A DNA stretch of 64,000 nucleotides from Actinomycetes bacterium (GTDB lineage: Bacteria; Actinomycetota; Acidimicrobiia; Acidimicrobiales; RAAP-2). Location: assembly GCA_021845725.1 (NCBI GenBank), contig JAJZVL010000004.1, positions 21,890 to 85,889 on the forward strand, written 5' to 3'. The position numbers and the translations under genes are program-made. Position 1 is the stretch's first letter. Each line of letters opens with the position of its first letter. Positions 44,901-54,414 of this stretch are shown piece after piece. The notes under the pieces were generated by a model that did not search any database, was not told the DNA's origin, and saw only the letters and a program-made list of their open reading frames with translations.

Positions 44901-45806
44901 CTACTGCCTCGTGCGCGCGTCGCGCCGAGCCGGCGTACCCTGCTCCGTCCCCCGTTTCTCATCGCCGTCGGATGGACCCAACCCCCGTCCCGCTCGGCCG
45001 TAGTCGACGCCGACCAGGCACAGGCCGTGCGGCGGTGCAGGCTGAGGCGAGCCTTCCCGGGAGCCGGCGGCGAGGAGCCCCACGACGGTCGCGACGTTCA
45101 CCCGTCCGCGGCCGGCGTCGACGAGCACCGCGACGATCGAGCGCACCATCTGGTGGCAGAACGAGCCCGCCGCCACGTCGAACCGGAGCAGCGCCGGCCC
45201 TTGCGAGGCGTCACCCGGCAGCGCGGGCGCGCCCAGGAGCCCTGCGACGTCCACCGTGCGCCACCCTGAGGCGGTGACCGTCCGCACGATCGGCTCGCTC
45301 GCCGGCCTGCCCGAAACGCGGCGGCAAAATGCGCGGAAGTCGTGCTCGCCGACGAGCGCGTCGGCGGCGGCGGCCATCGCTTTCACGTCGAGCGGGTCGG
45401 GGACGTGCCACGCCACGGGGGCGAGAAGTGGCTCGGGGGTCGGGGCGTTCCACACCAGGTAGCGGTAGTGGCGCGCGGTCGCCGAGCGACGGGCGTCGAA
45501 GTCGTCGCCGACCGGCTCAGCCGTCCGGACGACGATCGACGGTGAGAGCTGGCGGTTCACCGCCCGCGAGAGATCGCCGTCGAAGTCGGCGGGAAGATCG
45601 ACGTGGACGACCTGTCCGGTCGCGTGCACGCCTGCGTCGGTGCGGCCTGCGCACACGATGACCGGGGGTCCGGAGAGGCGAGCCGCACGCGCGATCGCAC
45701 CTGCCAGCGCGCCTGCGACCGTGGGGAGACCTGCCTGGGCGGCGAAGCCCCGAAACCCGCTGCCGTCGTAGGCGAGCAGGAGCCGCCAGCGGCGGGTAGC
45801 CGTCAG
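44901..45806 (-). CDS. truA: tRNA pseudouridine(38-40) synthase TruA, probable CTG start
   Basis: 301 residues if started at CTG 45806, which overlaps the rplQ stop as CTGA. The N-terminal strand [19 protein letters not shown] is the family start. A GTG start at 45656 would delete it and leave only five residues before the catalytic loop. The catalytic Asp is in [37 protein letters not shown] and [17 protein letters not shown] are further TruA motifs. It makes pseudouridine in the tRNA anticodon arm. No ATG, GTG or TTG exists in frame upstream of the conserved N-terminus. Confidence 0.93.
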   Translation of the reverse strand: MTATRRWRLLLAYDGSGFRGFAAQAGLPTVAGALAGAIARAARLSGPPVIVCAGRTDAGVHATGQVVHVDLPADFDGDLSRAVNRQLSPSIVVRTAEPVGDDFDARRSATARHYRYLVWNAPTPEPLLAPVAWHVPDPLDVKAMAAAADALVGEHDFRAFCRRVSGRPASEPIVRTVTASGWRTVDVAGLLGAPALPGDASQGPALLRFDVAAGSFCHQMVRSIVAVLVDAGRGRVNVATVVGLLAAGSREGSPQPAPPHGLCLVGVDYGRAGRGLGPSDGDEKRGTEQGTPARRDARTRQ

Positions 45807-46156
45807 ACGAACTCGATGCGCGCCATGGGAGCGTTGTCACCAGGGCGCGGGCCCAGCTTCAGGATCCTGGTGTAGCCGCCCGGGCGATCGGCGTAGCGGG
45901 GCGCGATCTCCTCGAACAGCTTGTGCGCCATGTCGCGGTCACGGATCAGCGCAACCACCTGGCGGTGCTGGTGCACACCGCCCTTGCGCGCCGCGGTGAC
46001 GCACCTCTCCGCGACAGGTCGAAGCATCTTGGCCTTCGTCTCGGTCGTGACCAGCGACTCTGCGGCGATCAGCGACGCGACGAGATTGCCCAGCATCGCC
46101 TTCTGGTGGGCAGCGTCACCACCCAGGCGGCGACCACGCTTCGGGGTCCCCAGCAT
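45803..46156 (-). CDS. rplQ: ribosomal protein L17 (bL17)
   Basis: 117 residues, ATG 46156, 4 nt after rpoA. GTPKRGRRLGGDAAHQKAML and AESLVTTETKAKMLRPVAE are the family N-terminus and helix. RYADRPGGYTRILKLGPRPG and MARIEFV end the protein. It binds 23S rRNA near the exit tunnel. The last codons overlap truA's probable CTG start (CTGA). Confidence 0.96.
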   Translation of the reverse strand: MLGTPKRGRRLGGDAAHQKAMLGNLVASLIAAESLVTTETKAKMLRPVAERCVTAARKGGVHQHRQVVALIRDRDMAHKLFEEIAPRYADRPGGYTRILKLGPRPGDNAPMARIEFV

Positions 46157-46160
46157 GGCG

Positions 46161-47099
46161 TCAGTCCCTGTTCCGCAGCGAGAGACCGCGCTCGTCGAGA
46201 CGCTGGATCACCTCGTCGAGGGATTTCTGGCCGAAGTTCGTGATGGCGAGAAGCTCGTCCTCGGTCCGCTGCACCAGCTCGCCGATCGTGTTGACCTGCG
46301 CCCGCTTCAGGCAGTTGCGTGGGCGCTCCGAGAGATCCAGCTCCTCGATGCGCAGGTCGAGGTCCGGTGAGCCACCCACGACGGTTCCCGTCTCGCCGAG
46401 CTCGAGACCCTGCGGGGCCTCCTCGAGGTCGGCGACGAGGCCCACGAGCGTCCGCAAGGTGTCGCCCGCCGACGCGAGCGCCTCGCGCGGGGTGATCGAG
46501 CCGTCCGTCTCGACGTCGAGCACGAGCCGGTCGAAGTCCGTCGACTGCTCGACCCGGACGGGCTCGACCTGGAAGGCGACACGGCGCACGGGCGAGAAGA
46601 TCGAGTCGACCGGGATGACGCCGATCGTGGAGGACTTCTTGTTCCGGTCGGCCGAGACGTAGCCCCTTCCGCGCTCGACCGTGAGGTCGAAGGCCAAGTG
46701 CCCCTTGGCGTTCAGGGTGGCGATGTGCAGGTCCGGGTTCAGCACCTCGACGTCTGCGGTCGTCTGCAGGTCACCCGCGAGGGCGTCTCCGGGACCGCGC
46801 TTGTCGAAGCGCAGCGTGACCGGCTCGTCGGAGTGCACCCGCACCAACAGGTCCTTCAAGTTCAAGATGATGTCGGTCACGTCCTCCTTCACCCCCGGCA
46901 GGGTGGCGAACTCGTGGAGGGCTTCGTCGAAATGCACCTGGGTGACGGCCGCACCCGGGATGGACGACAGCAGCGTCCGGCGCAACGCGTTCCCGAGGGT
47001 GTGGCCGAAGCCGGGCTCGAGCGGGCCGACGGCGAACCGCTGGCGGTTGCCGCCCTCCTCGTCGAGCACTTCGACGGTGGGTCGTTGGATGATGAGCAT
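46161..47099 (-). CDS. rpoA: RNA polymerase alpha subunit
   Basis: 312 residues. The N-terminal dimerisation domain has EPGFGHTLGNALRRTLLSSI and GVKEDVTDIILNLKDL. The C-terminal domain has LDLSERPRNCLKRAQVNTIG and LLAITNFGQKSLDEVIQRL, the helix-hairpin-helix that contacts UP elements and activators. The length is normal. It lies in the alpha operon between rpsD and rplQ, as in nearly all bacteria. Confidence 0.97.
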   Translation of the reverse strand: MLIIQRPTVEVLDEEGGNRQRFAVGPLEPGFGHTLGNALRRTLLSSIPGAAVTQVHFDEALHEFATLPGVKEDVTDIILNLKDLLVRVHSDEPVTLRFDKRGPGDALAGDLQTTADVEVLNPDLHIATLNAKGHLAFDLTVERGRGYVSADRNKKSSTIGVIPVDSIFSPVRRVAFQVEPVRVEQSTDFDRLVLDVETDGSITPREALASAGDTLRTLVGLVADLEEAPQGLELGETGTVVGGSPDLDLRIEELDLSERPRNCLKRAQVNTIGELVQRTEDELLAITNFGQKSLDEVIQRLDERGLSLRNRD

Positions 47100-47119
47100 C
47101 GGCGTGGTTCCTCGCTCGC

Positions 47120-47767
47120 TTACTTGGAGTAGTACTCGACGATCAGCTGCTCTTGCACCGGCTCGTCGATGTGGTCGCGCAGCGGCGGGTTCAGCACCTC
47201 GACGGTGAACCCGCTGTCGGAGGCCTCGAGCCACGGTGGCCGTTGCCGGTCGAGGGTGTCCATGTTGCGCCGCACCACGAACACCTCCCGGGAGGGCTGC
47301 GCGAGCGTGACCCGGTCCCCCTTGCGGACCCGGAAGCTCGGGATGGTGACGCGCTTGGCGTTCACGAGCACGTGACCGTGGCGCACGAACTGGCGCGCCT
47401 GCGCGCGGCTTGCGCCCCAGCCAGCCCGGAAGGCGACGTTGTCGAGGCGCATCTCCAGCATTCGCAGGAGGTTCTCACCGGTGATGCCCGGGAGCCGGTC
47501 GGCCTCCTCGTAGAGGTTCCGGAACTGCTTCTCCAAGACACCGTAGATGCGACGCGCCTTCTGCTTCTCACGGAGCTGGGCGAGGTACTCCGAGCCCTGA
47601 CGCATCCGGTCGCGCCCGTGCTCTCCCGGCGGATAGGCACGGCTGTGGCGGTCGGTGACCGCCTCGGACACCGGGCACTTGAGAGAGAAGCAGCGCTCGC
47701 CCTTCAAGAAGAGCTTCGTGCGCTCGCGCCGGCAGAGGCGGCAAACGGGTCCCGTGTAACGAGCCAT
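47120..47767 (-). CDS. rpsD: ribosomal protein S4 (uS4), zinc-binding form
   Basis: 215 residues. This is the C+ form: CRLCRR then CFSLKC give four cysteines near the N-terminus that bind zinc. KARRIYGVLEKQFRNLYEEA, then MLEMRLDNVAFRAGWGASRA and the S4 RNA-binding fold FVRHGHVLVNAKRVTIPSF follow. S4 is a primary 16S binder and guards decoding fidelity. It sits 20 nt upstream of rpoA. Confidence 0.97.
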   Translation of the reverse strand: MARYTGPVCRLCRRERTKLFLKGERCFSLKCPVSEAVTDRHSRAYPPGEHGRDRMRQGSEYLAQLREKQKARRIYGVLEKQFRNLYEEADRLPGITGENLLRMLEMRLDNVAFRAGWGASRAQARQFVRHGHVLVNAKRVTIPSFRVRKGDRVTLAQPSREVFVVRRNMDTLDRQRPPWLEASDSGFTVEVLNPPLRDHIDEPVQEQLIVEYYSK

Positions 47768-47777
47768 CGCGGCGGCC

Positions 47778-48185
47778 TCAGACCCTGCGCCGCTTCTTGG
47801 GGCGGCAACCGTTGTGCGGGATAGGCGTCACGTCTTTGATCCCGACGACCTCGATGCCGGCGGCAGCCAGGGAGCGGATGGCGGTCTCACGTCCCGAGCC
47901 CGGGCCGCGCACGAGCACGTCCACCTTGCGCACGCCGTGCTCCATGGCCTTGCGCGCGCACGCCTCGGCTGCGAGCTGAGCCGCGAACGGCGTGGACTTC
48001 CGAGAGCCCTTGAAACCGACATTGCCTGCCGACGCCCAGGCGAGCACGTTGCCGTCGGGGTCGGCGATCGAGACGATCGTGTTGTTGAACGAGCTCTTGA
48101 TGTGGGCGACGCCGTAGCTGACGTTCTTCCGCTCGCGACGGCGGGGCCGGCGGGCGGCACCCTGCTGCTTGGTCTGCCTCGGCAT
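47778..48185 (-). CDS. rpsK: ribosomal protein S11 (uS11)
   Basis: 135 residues starting directly after the rpsM stop. [20 protein letters not shown] and [20 protein letters not shown] are core segments. [20 protein letters not shown] and [11 protein letters not shown] form the C-terminus. It belongs to the platform of the 30S subunit. The basic N-terminal tail is typical of actinobacteria. Confidence 0.97.
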   Translation of the reverse strand: MPRQTKQQGAARRPRRRERKNVSYGVAHIKSSFNNTIVSIADPDGNVLAWASAGNVGFKGSRKSTPFAAQLAAEACARKAMEHGVRKVDVLVRGPGSGRETAIRSLAAAGIEVVGIKDVTPIPHNGCRPKKRRRV

Positions 48186-48563
48186 CTACTTGCGCACCTT
48201 CTTCTTCCCGGCCACCGTCTTCTTCGGGCCCTTGCGCGTGCGGGCGTTCGTGTGGGTGCGCTGCCCGTGGACCGGCAACCCGCGGCGGTGCCGGATCCCC
48301 TGGTAGCAGTTGATCTCCATCTTCCGCTTGATGTCCTGGGCCACATCGCGCCGCAGGTCTCCCTCGACCTCCGTGGTGGCGTCGATATCGTTGCGCAGAC
48401 GGATGACCTCCTCGTCGGTGAGGTCGCGCACCCGGGTATCGGGGTCGACGCCGGTGCGGGCGAGGATCTCACGCGCCCGGGTAGGCCCGATCCCGTAGAT
48501 GTAGGTGAGTGCGACCTCCACGCGCTTCTCGCGTGGAACGTCCACTCCGGCAATACGGGCCAT
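48186..48563 (-). CDS. rpsM: ribosomal protein S13 (uS13)
   Basis: 125 residues. [20 protein letters not shown] is the conserved N-terminus, [20 protein letters not shown] the helix-turn-helix, and [20 protein letters not shown] the tRNA-contacting C-terminal region, ending in Lys-rich residues. It contacts the P-site tRNA and the 50S bridge. It starts 18 nt after rpmJ. Confidence 0.97.
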   Translation of the reverse strand: MARIAGVDVPREKRVEVALTYIYGIGPTRAREILARTGVDPDTRVRDLTDEEVIRLRNDIDATTEVEGDLRRDVAQDIKRKMEINCYQGIRHRRGLPVHGQRTHTNARTRKGPKKTVAGKKKVRK

Positions 48564-48581
48564 CTATCGCTCTCTCCTGTC

Positions 48582-48695
48582 CTAGCCCTGACACTGCTTG
48601 TGCCGAGGGTTGTCGCAGATCACCACGACCCGGCCATGCCGGCGGATCACCTTGCACTTCTCGCAGATCGGCTTCACGCTTGGTCGTACCTTCAC
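48582..48695 (-). CDS. rpmJ: ribosomal protein L36 (bL36), zinc-binding form
   Basis: 37 residues from GTG 48695. [20 protein letters not shown] and [14 protein letters not shown] show the C-x2-C and C-x4-H zinc ligands of the C+ form. It is the smallest 50S protein. It lies 20 nt after infA, the universal order. Confidence 0.96.
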   Translation of the reverse strand: MKVRPSVKPICEKCKVIRRHGRVVVICDNPRHKQCQG

Positions 48696-48715
48696 GGTGT
48701 TCCTTCCTGCCTGCC

Positions 48716-48940
48716 TTACTTGTACCGGTAGGTGATCCGGCCCCGGCTCAGGTCGTACGGGGTGATCTCGACCTGGACCTTGTCGCCCGGCAAGATGCGG
48801 ATGCGGTGCATCCGCATCTTTCCTGAGCTGTGGGCCAGCACCTTGTGCCCGTTCTCGAGCTCCACTCGGAACATCGCATTGGGCAACGGCTCCACCACGG
48901 TGCCCTCGAGCACGATGGCGTCTTCCTTCGGCTTCGGCAG
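48716..48940 (-). CDS. infA: translation initiation factor IF-1, probable CTG start
   Basis: 74 residues from CTG 48940. The sequence aligns with IF-1 from its second residue: [19 protein letters not shown], then [40 protein letters not shown] and [14 protein letters not shown], an S1-like OB fold. A GAGGAG lies 6 nt before the CTG, optimal Shine-Dalgarno spacing. No ATG, GTG or TTG is in frame upstream within the leader. The next GTG is nine codons inside and would remove the first strand. IF-1 blocks the ribosomal A site during initiation. A promoter lies about 100 nt upstream. Confidence 0.94.
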   Translation of the reverse strand: MPKPKEDAIVLEGTVVEPLPNAMFRVELENGHKVLAHSSGKMRMHRIRILPGDKVQVEITPYDLSRGRITYRYK

Positions 48941-48946
48941 GTGACT

Positions 48947-48952
48947 CTCCTC
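48947..48952 (-). promoter_or_regulatory. Shine-Dalgarno sequence deciding the infA CTG start
   Basis: GAGGAG on the minus strand, 6 nt before the CTG. It fits no other start codon in any frame at a suitable distance. Confidence 0.75.
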
Positions 48953-49042
48953 GATTCGTCGTCCGGAGCCTCCGACGGCGCGGCGCCGGAACCCGGATTC
49001 GATTGCTGCCAAGCCAGCCAGGTCGGCGGCAGGCAGTCCGCA

Positions 49043-49071
49043 AGTGTACCGCATTGCCGGCAGATTGCCAG
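49043..49071 (-). promoter_or_regulatory. infA promoter (-35 CTGGCA, -10 TACACT)
   Basis: CTGGCA (49066-49071) and TACACT (49043-49048) on the minus strand are 17 bp apart in the 142-nt gap between map and infA. This would let infA-rpmJ-rpsM-rpsK-rpsD-rpoA-rplQ be transcribed separately from the upstream ribosomal genes. Confidence 0.55.
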
Positions 49072-49082
49072 CGGCGGTGCGT

Positions 49083-49823
49083 TCAGGGCAGCGTCAGCAC
49101 CTCCGGCCCTTGGTCGGTCACCGCGATGGTGTGCTCGAAATGCGCGGAGAGCGAGCCGTCCGCCGTCACCACGCTCCAGCCGTCGTCGAGCAGTCGGGTC
49201 TCGGGGCCTCCGGCGTTCACCATGGGCTCGACCGCGAACACCATGCCCGACTTCAAGGTGGGTCCGGGGCTTCCCGGCCAGTAGTTCGGCACCTGGGGTT
49301 GCTCGTGCATGGCAGTGCCGATGGCATGCCCGACGTACTCACGGACCACGGAGAACGCCGCCTGCTCGACGACCTTCTGGACCGCGCGGCCCACCTCGTG
49401 CAGCCGGTTGCCCTTGCGCAGCTCTGCGATGCCTGCCCACAGGCTCCGCTCGGTCACCTCGATCAGCCGGCGGGCGAGCGGGGAGACCTCGCCGATCGGC
49501 ATCGTGAACGCCGCGTCCCCGTGGTAGCCCTCCACGATCGCCCCGCAGTCGATGGAGAGGATGTCCCCTTCCTTCAACCGGTAGTCCCCCGGGATGCCGT
49601 GGACGATCATGTCGTTGGGCGAGGTGCAGATCACGGCGGGAAAGCCGTGGTAGCCGAGGAAGTTCGACGTCGCCCCGCGTCGCTCGAGGACCTCCCGGGC
49701 GACCGCGTCGATCTGCCTCGTGGTGACGCCTGGCTTCGCGGCGGCGCGGGTCGCCTCGTGCATCTCCGCGACGACCTTGCCCGCACGGCGCATCTTGGCA
49801 AGCTCCTGGGCACTGCGTCTCAT
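49083..49823 (-). CDS. map: type I methionine aminopeptidase
   Basis: 246 residues. The substrate His is in [12 protein letters not shown]. The metal ligands are in [19 protein letters not shown] (two Asp), [19 protein letters not shown] (His), [11 protein letters not shown] (Glu) and HFEHTIAVT (Glu). It removes initiator Met co-translationally. There is no N-terminal zinc-finger extension. It follows adk by 28 nt, the common adk-map-infA order. Confidence 0.96.
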   Translation of the reverse strand: MRRSAQELAKMRRAGKVVAEMHEATRAAAKPGVTTRQIDAVAREVLERRGATSNFLGYHGFPAVICTSPNDMIVHGIPGDYRLKEGDILSIDCGAIVEGYHGDAAFTMPIGEVSPLARRLIEVTERSLWAGIAELRKGNRLHEVGRAVQKVVEQAAFSVVREYVGHAIGTAMHEQPQVPNYWPGSPGPTLKSGMVFAVEPMVNAGGPETRLLDDGWSVVTADGSLSAHFEHTIAVTDQGPEVLTLP

Positions 49824-49851
49824 CGGTGTCTCATCGGCGTCTCATCGGATC

Positions 49852-50511
49852 TCATTGACGTCGCGCGTCGATCGCCTGCACGCAGCGCTGCGTCACCTCG
49901 CCGGCCGGCCCGGTACCGTCCACCCGGGCGAGGATCCCTGCGCGCTCGTAGTACTCCACCAGCGGCGCGGTCGCCCGCTCGTAGAGCTCGAGGCGGCGCC
50001 GGATCGCCTCTTCGGTGTCGTCTTCGCGCTGGACCACCTCGCCACCGCACACGTCGCAGGTCCAGTTCACCGACGGCGGCGAGGTCACCGAGTAGTTCGT
50101 CCCGCAGTCGACGCACACCCGCCGAGAGGCGAGCCGCTGCAGGACGACGTCGGTAGGCACCTCGAGGTCGATCACGAGGTCGAGGCGGTCGGGCGCAAGG
50201 ATCTCGTCGAGCTGCTCGGCCTGGGCGATCGTCCTGGGGCAGCCGTCGAGGATGAACCCCCGCGCCCGCGCATCTCGCTCGGAGATGCGGCTGGCAACCA
50301 TCTCCATGATCAGCTCGTCGGGGATCAGCTCTCCGTCGTCCATGAGCTTCTTCGCCCGAAGCCCGAAGGGGGTCTTGGCCTTGACCTCTCGCCGCAGCAT
50401 GTCGCCGGTCGAGACGTGCGGGACCACGTAGTGGTGCGAGAGCCGCACGCACTGCGTCCCCTTGCCAGCTCCCTGCTTGCCGAGGACCACGAGCCTGACG
50501 CCGGGGACCAC
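49852..50511 (-). CDS. adk: adenylate kinase, long form with zinc LID
   Basis: 219 residues from GTG 50511, 7 nt after secY. LVVLGKQGAGKGTQCVRL is the P-loop. GFILDGCPRTIAQAEQLDE replaces the usual GFPRT with GCPRT. The LID carries CVDCGTNY and CDVCGG, four cysteines that bind zinc. It equilibrates AMP, ATP and ADP. Length and domains are otherwise normal. Confidence 0.95.
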   Translation of the reverse strand: MVPGVRLVVLGKQGAGKGTQCVRLSHHYVVPHVSTGDMLRREVKAKTPFGLRAKKLMDDGELIPDELIMEMVASRISERDARARGFILDGCPRTIAQAEQLDEILAPDRLDLVIDLEVPTDVVLQRLASRRVCVDCGTNYSVTSPPSVNWTCDVCGGEVVQREDDTEEAIRRRLELYERATAPLVEYYERAGILARVDGTGPAGEVTQRCVQAIDARRQ

Positions 50512-50518
50512 TCAGGCC

Positions 50519-51805
50519 CTACTTGAGGAATCCCTCGTAGTTGCGCATCATGAGCTGGCTGTCGATCTGTCGCATGGTTGTCAGCGCGACACCGACCGAG
50601 ATGAGCAGGGTGATCCCGTAGAAGGGGAAGCGGTTCAGGTTCCACAGCGCCATCAGCAGCGACGGGATCACGGCGACCGCGCCGAGGAAGAGCGCGCCGG
50701 GCACGGTGATCCGGTTCAGGATGTGGGCGAAGTAGCGCTCGGTGGGGCCCCCGGGCCGGATCCCGGGCACGAACCCGCCCTGCTTCCGGATGATGTCCGC
50801 CTGCTGGTGCGGGTCGAACGCCACGTACACGTAGAAGAAGGTGAAGGCAACGATGAGCACGAAGTACATGAGGATGTAGAAGAGCGACGTCGGCGTGATG
50901 TTGTCGCGTACCCACGTCTGCAACCCTCCAGCCGGCACCACGTTGCTGAGCAGCACCGGGATGTAGAGCACCGAGCTGGCGAAGATGATCGGGATGACCC
51001 CGGACTGGTTGACCTTGAGCGGGATGTAGGTGCTCTGGCCCCCGTACATCCTCCGACCCGCCATGCGCTTGGCGAAGGTGACAGGGATCCGGCGTTGTCC
51101 CTGTGTCATGAACACGATGCAGACGAGGAGCACGAGGGAGACGGCGATGATGACCCCGAACTTGAACGCCCCGCCTTCCTCGTAGAGGCCTCTTCCGCCC
51201 GACGGGATCGCGGCGACGACGTTGGCGAAGATCAGGATCGACATCCCCTGGCCGATGCCACGCTGGGTGATGAGCTCGGCGAGCCACATCACGAAGGCGG
51301 TGCCCGCGGTCAGGCAGAGCACCATGAAGGCCGCGAGCGGGACCGAGAACTTCGGGATGAGGTCGATGTTCGTGCCGATCAGCGCCGAGTCGTGGCCGTG
51401 GAAGGCGTACACGAGACCGGTGGACTGCATGAGCGCCAGCGCGATCGTGAGGTAGCGCGTCGTCTGGGTGATCTTCTTCTGGCCGACCGCGCCCTGGTCC
51501 CGCCACTCCTCGAGCTTCGGGATCACCGTCGCCAGCAGCTGGATGATGATCGAGCTCGTGATGTACGGCATGACGCCCAGACCGAAGACCGCCAGCCGCA
51601 CCAGCGCGCCGCCCGAGAAGAGGTTCAGGAAGCCGAGCACGCCCGAGGAGCCTGCGGCCTTCGTGAGCTTCGTGAGCTGGACCCAGCTGACCCCGGGAAC
51701 CGGCACGTTGGCGCCGACCTGGTAGATGGCGATCACCACCAGGGTGAACAGAACCTTGTTCCGTAGATCTGGAACCCGGAAGATGTTCCCGAGACGGACG
51801 AGCAT
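50519..51805 (-). CDS. secY: preprotein translocase subunit SecY
   Basis: 428 residues with about ten membrane helices; LGNIFRVPDLRNKVLFTLV opens the protein. GLGVMPYITSSIIIQLLA is the family signature in helix 2, and QGRRIPVTFAKRMAGRRMYG the conserved cytoplasmic loop. It forms the SecYEG channel for protein export and insertion. It lies between rplO and adk, and its start is 5 nt after the rplO stop. Confidence 0.97.
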   Translation of the reverse strand: MLVRLGNIFRVPDLRNKVLFTLVVIAIYQVGANVPVPGVSWVQLTKLTKAAGSSGVLGFLNLFSGGALVRLAVFGLGVMPYITSSIIIQLLATVIPKLEEWRDQGAVGQKKITQTTRYLTIALALMQSTGLVYAFHGHDSALIGTNIDLIPKFSVPLAAFMVLCLTAGTAFVMWLAELITQRGIGQGMSILIFANVVAAIPSGGRGLYEEGGAFKFGVIIAVSLVLLVCIVFMTQGQRRIPVTFAKRMAGRRMYGGQSTYIPLKVNQSGVIPIIFASSVLYIPVLLSNVVPAGGLQTWVRDNITPTSLFYILMYFVLIVAFTFFYVYVAFDPHQQADIIRKQGGFVPGIRPGGPTERYFAHILNRITVPGALFLGAVAVIPSLLMALWNLNRFPFYGITLLISVGVALTTMRQIDSQLMMRNYEGFLK

Positions 51806-51810
51806 CGGCC

Positions 51811-52299
51811 TCAGCGGTTCATGAGCGCGTTGCCGCGGGCAGGCGGGCGACCCGAGGCGTACGGCAGCGGGATCCGCTCCACCGATCCCCCGGCGGCGAG
51901 GATCGCAGCTTCGGCCGTCGCCGAGAACGCGTGCGCACGCACGCGCACCGGTCCCGACAGCTCCCCTCGGCCGAGGATCTTCACGAGCGCCCCCTTGCGG
52001 ACGAGCCTCGCCGCCACGAGCTCGTCGGGACCGAGGTCGGAGAGGCCGAGCCCGCCCAGCTCGTCGAGGTTCACGGGAGAGTACTCGATGCGGAACGGGT
52101 TCTTGAAGCCTCGCAGCTTCGGGATCCGCTGCATCAGCGGAAGCTGGCCGCCCTCGAAGCCCGCCGGGACGGTGTCGCGGGCATGCTGGCCCTTCGACCC
52201 CCGCCCAGCAGTCTTGCCGCCCTTCCCGCCGATACCGCGTCCGACGCGGTGCTTCGGGCGACGCGAGCCGGGAGCCGGGGCCAGGTCGTGCAGCTTCAT
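51811..52299 (-). CDS. rplO: ribosomal protein L15 (uL15)
   Basis: 162 residues from ATG 52299, overlapping the rpmD stop (ATGA). [20 protein letters not shown] and [20 protein letters not shown] form the glycine-rich rRNA-binding N-terminus. [20 protein letters not shown] and the [20 protein letters not shown] fold follow. The C-terminus has about 15 extra residues. Confidence 0.96.
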   Translation of the reverse strand: MKLHDLAPAPGSRRPKHRVGRGIGGKGGKTAGRGSKGQHARDTVPAGFEGGQLPLMQRIPKLRGFKNPFRIEYSPVNLDELGGLGLSDLGPDELVAARLVRKGALVKILGRGELSGPVRVRAHAFSATAEAAILAAGGSVERIPLPYASGRPPARGNALMNR

Positions 52300-52481
52300 T
52301 CCGGCACCTCCTCGACGGTCACGAGGTGAGGGACTCGCGCCAGCATCCCGCGGATCTCGAGGCGATCGGGCAGCTCGTTGGTCTGGCCGATGCCGCGCAG
52401 CCCGAGGGCGCGCAAGGTTCCACGGTGCTTCGGCTTGGAGCCGATCTTCGAACGTACCTGGGTGACCCGCAGCACGGCCAT
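52296..52481 (-). CDS. rpmD: ribosomal protein L30 (uL30)
   Basis: 61 residues. [20 protein letters not shown] and [20 protein letters not shown] are the full family sequence, ending in [12 protein letters not shown]. It starts 2 nt after the rpsE stop. Its short length is normal for bacterial L30. Confidence 0.96.
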   Translation of the reverse strand: MAVLRVTQVRSKIGSKPKHRGTLRALGLRGIGQTNELPDRLEIRGMLARVPHLVTVEEVPE

Positions 52482-52483
52482 GC

Positions 52484-53032
52484 TCAGCGCGCCTCGGCGT
52501 AGAGGTCGGCTTCCCGGCGGCGCTCGCGGTACGCCCGCAGCACGCCGGTCGGGGTGACCTCGTCAGGGGCCTTCCCGCGCGCTGCGGCGACGTCGTCGGG
52601 CCGCCGCAGCGCGCGGAGCCCCGCGATGGTGGCGTGCGCGACGTTGATCCCGTTGGACGAGCCGAGCGACTTGGCGAGGATGTCGCGGATACCCGCCATC
52701 TCCAAGATGGCCCGCGCGGCGCCACCCGCGATCACGCCGGTCCCCGGAGCAGCGGGCTTCAGCAGCACGCGGCCCGCGCCACTCTGGCCGATGACCGGGT
52801 GCGTGATCGTGGATCCCGCCAGCGGCACCTCGAAGAGGCTCTTGCGGGCCTCCTCGATGCCCTTCTGCACCGCGAGGCCGGCTTCCTTCGCCTTCCCGTA
52901 CCCGAGGCCGACCTTTCCATTGCCGTCGCCGATGACCATGAGCGCGGCGAACGAGAACCGTCGACCGCCCTTCACGACCTTGGCCACGCGGTTCACGCGG
53001 ATGGTCCGCTCCTCGAATTGTGCCTCGGTCAT
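52484..53032 (-). CDS. rpsE: ribosomal protein S5 (uS5)
   Basis: 182 residues. [20 protein letters not shown] and [20 protein letters not shown] form the double-stranded-RNA-binding-like domain. [20 protein letters not shown] and [20 protein letters not shown] follow. S5 helps keep decoding accuracy and mRNA entry. Its ATG overlaps the rplR stop by one base. Confidence 0.97.
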   Translation of the reverse strand: MTEAQFEERTIRVNRVAKVVKGGRRFSFAALMVIGDGNGKVGLGYGKAKEAGLAVQKGIEEARKSLFEVPLAGSTITHPVIGQSGAGRVLLKPAAPGTGVIAGGAARAILEMAGIRDILAKSLGSSNGINVAHATIAGLRALRRPDDVAAARGKAPDEVTPTGVLRAYRERRREADLYAEAR

Positions 53033-53406
53033 CAGAACTCCAGTCCCTCGTTGCGAGCAGCATCCGCGACCGCCGCAACCCGGCCGTGGTACTTGAACCC
53101 GCCCCGGTCGAACACGACCTTCTCCACACCCGCAGCCTTCGCACGGGAAGCGACGAGCCGTCCCACGGCCTGAGCGGCGCCCACGTTACCGCCACCCTTG
53201 CCCGCAAGTGCAGCGCGCAGCTCGCGCTCCGCCGTGGAGGCCGCCGCCACGGTACGGCCGCTCGAGTCGTCGATGACCTGGGCGGTGATGTGCCGAAGGC
53301 TCCGGCTGACGGCGAGCCTCGGCCGCTCTGCGGTGCCCACGACCTTCCGGCGCACCCTCGTATGGCGCCGCTCGCGCAGCGCCTTCGTGCGATCGGTCCC
53401 AGCCAT
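53032..53406 (-). CDS. rplR: ribosomal protein L18 (uL18)
   Basis: 124 residues from ATG 53406; a GTG one codon earlier also overlaps the rplF stop. [20 protein letters not shown] and [20 protein letters not shown] bind 5S rRNA, and [20 protein letters not shown] with ARNEGLEF ends the protein. The length is typical. Confidence 0.96.
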   Translation of the reverse strand: MAGTDRTKALRERRHTRVRRKVVGTAERPRLAVSRSLRHITAQVIDDSSGRTVAAASTAERELRAALAGKGGGNVGAAQAVGRLVASRAKAAGVEKVVFDRGGFKYHGRVAAVADAARNEGLEF

Positions 53407-53945
53407 CACTTCGCCGCCTTCCCGGCCTTGCGCAGCACGCGCTCGCCCGCGTAGCGCACGCCCTTGCCCTTGTACGGCTCGGGCTTGCGGATCTTGCGGA
53501 TGTCGGCCGCCACCTGGCCCACGAGCTCCTTGTCGATCCCCCGCACGATGATCCTGGTGGGCACCGGCACCTCGAAGCTGATCCCGTCGGGAGCGTCCAC
53601 GACCACGGGGTGCGAGAAACCCAAGGCCAGCTCGATCTCCTGCGGGCTCCGCGCGTTGGCCCGGTAGCCCACTCCCACGATCTCGAGCTCCTTGGAGAAC
53701 CCCTGCGTCACGCCGGTCACCATGTTCGCCACGAGCGACCGCGCGAGGCCGTGGAGGGCGCGCTGCTCACGCGCATCATCCGACCGCGCGACGTTCAGCA
53801 CATCGTCAGCCTGGGTGACCGAGATCCCCGGGGGGAGCCGGCGTGCCAGCCGGCCCTGTGGACCGGTCACGGTGACCGTGTAGTCGTCGAGCGCCACCGT
53901 CACTCCCTGGGGGACCGGGATCGGGGAACGCCCGATGCGGGACAT
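53406..53945 (-). CDS. rplF: ribosomal protein L6 (uL6)
   Basis: 179 residues. [20 protein letters not shown] is the conserved start. The C-terminal signature [20 protein letters not shown] contacts the sarcin-ricin loop region, and the two tandem domains are complete. It lies between rpsH and rplR in the spc operon. Confidence 0.97.
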   Translation of the reverse strand: MSRIGRSPIPVPQGVTVALDDYTVTVTGPQGRLARRLPPGISVTQADDVLNVARSDDAREQRALHGLARSLVANMVTGVTQGFSKELEIVGVGYRANARSPQEIELALGFSHPVVVDAPDGISFEVPVPTRIIVRGIDKELVGQVAADIRKIRKPEPYKGKGVRYAGERVLRKAGKAAK

Positions 53946-54000
53946 CTACCGCTCTCCTTCGTTCGCGATACACAGGGCATTGCCGCTCGTCACGGGCGCG

Positions 54001-54405
54001 CTACCACACATGGCAGAGCACCTCGCCACCGAGATGGCGCTGGCGCGCCTCACGATCGGTCATGAGGCCGTGGCTGGTGGAGACCACCGCCACACCCATA
54101 CCGCCGAGCACGCGGGGCATCCTGTCGGCGCGGGCATAGATACGCAGCCCAGGCTTGGACACCCGGCGGATCCCCCCGATGCTGCGCACCCTGTCAGGGG
54201 AGTACTTCATCATGATCTCGAGGGTGGAGCCGGGACGTCCCGGCTCGTGACGCACGGCGTACCCTGCGATGAACCCCTCCCGCTCGAGGATCTGCGCGAG
54301 GGCCTCCTTGAGCTTGGAGCCCGGCATGGCGACGGTCTCCTTCTGGGCGGTACTGGCATTGCGGATCCTGGTGAGCATGTCCGCGATGGGGTCGGTCATC
54401 GTCAT
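54001..54405 (-). CDS. rpsH: ribosomal protein S8 (uS8)
   Basis: 134 residues. [20 protein letters not shown] and [20 protein letters not shown] are N-terminal segments. [20 protein letters not shown] and the C-terminal GGEVLCHVW complete the 16S-binding protein. It starts 9 nt after rpsN. Confidence 0.97.
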   Translation of the reverse strand: MTMTDPIADMLTRIRNASTAQKETVAMPGSKLKEALAQILEREGFIAGYAVRHEPGRPGSTLEIMMKYSPDRVRSIGGIRRVSKPGLRIYARADRMPRVLGGMGVAVVSTSHGLMTDREARQRHLGGEVLCHVW

Positions 54406-54414
54406 CGCCCGCTC

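Noticed and set aside
45517..45840. Separate small minus-strand gene covering the truA start
   Set aside because: It is another frame over the true TruA N-terminus; its product is Arg/Pro-rich noise.
48716..48940. infA as a pseudogene because of the missing standard start
   Set aside because: The coding part is fully conserved, IF-1 is essential, and a Shine-Dalgarno sequence is correctly placed for the CTG.
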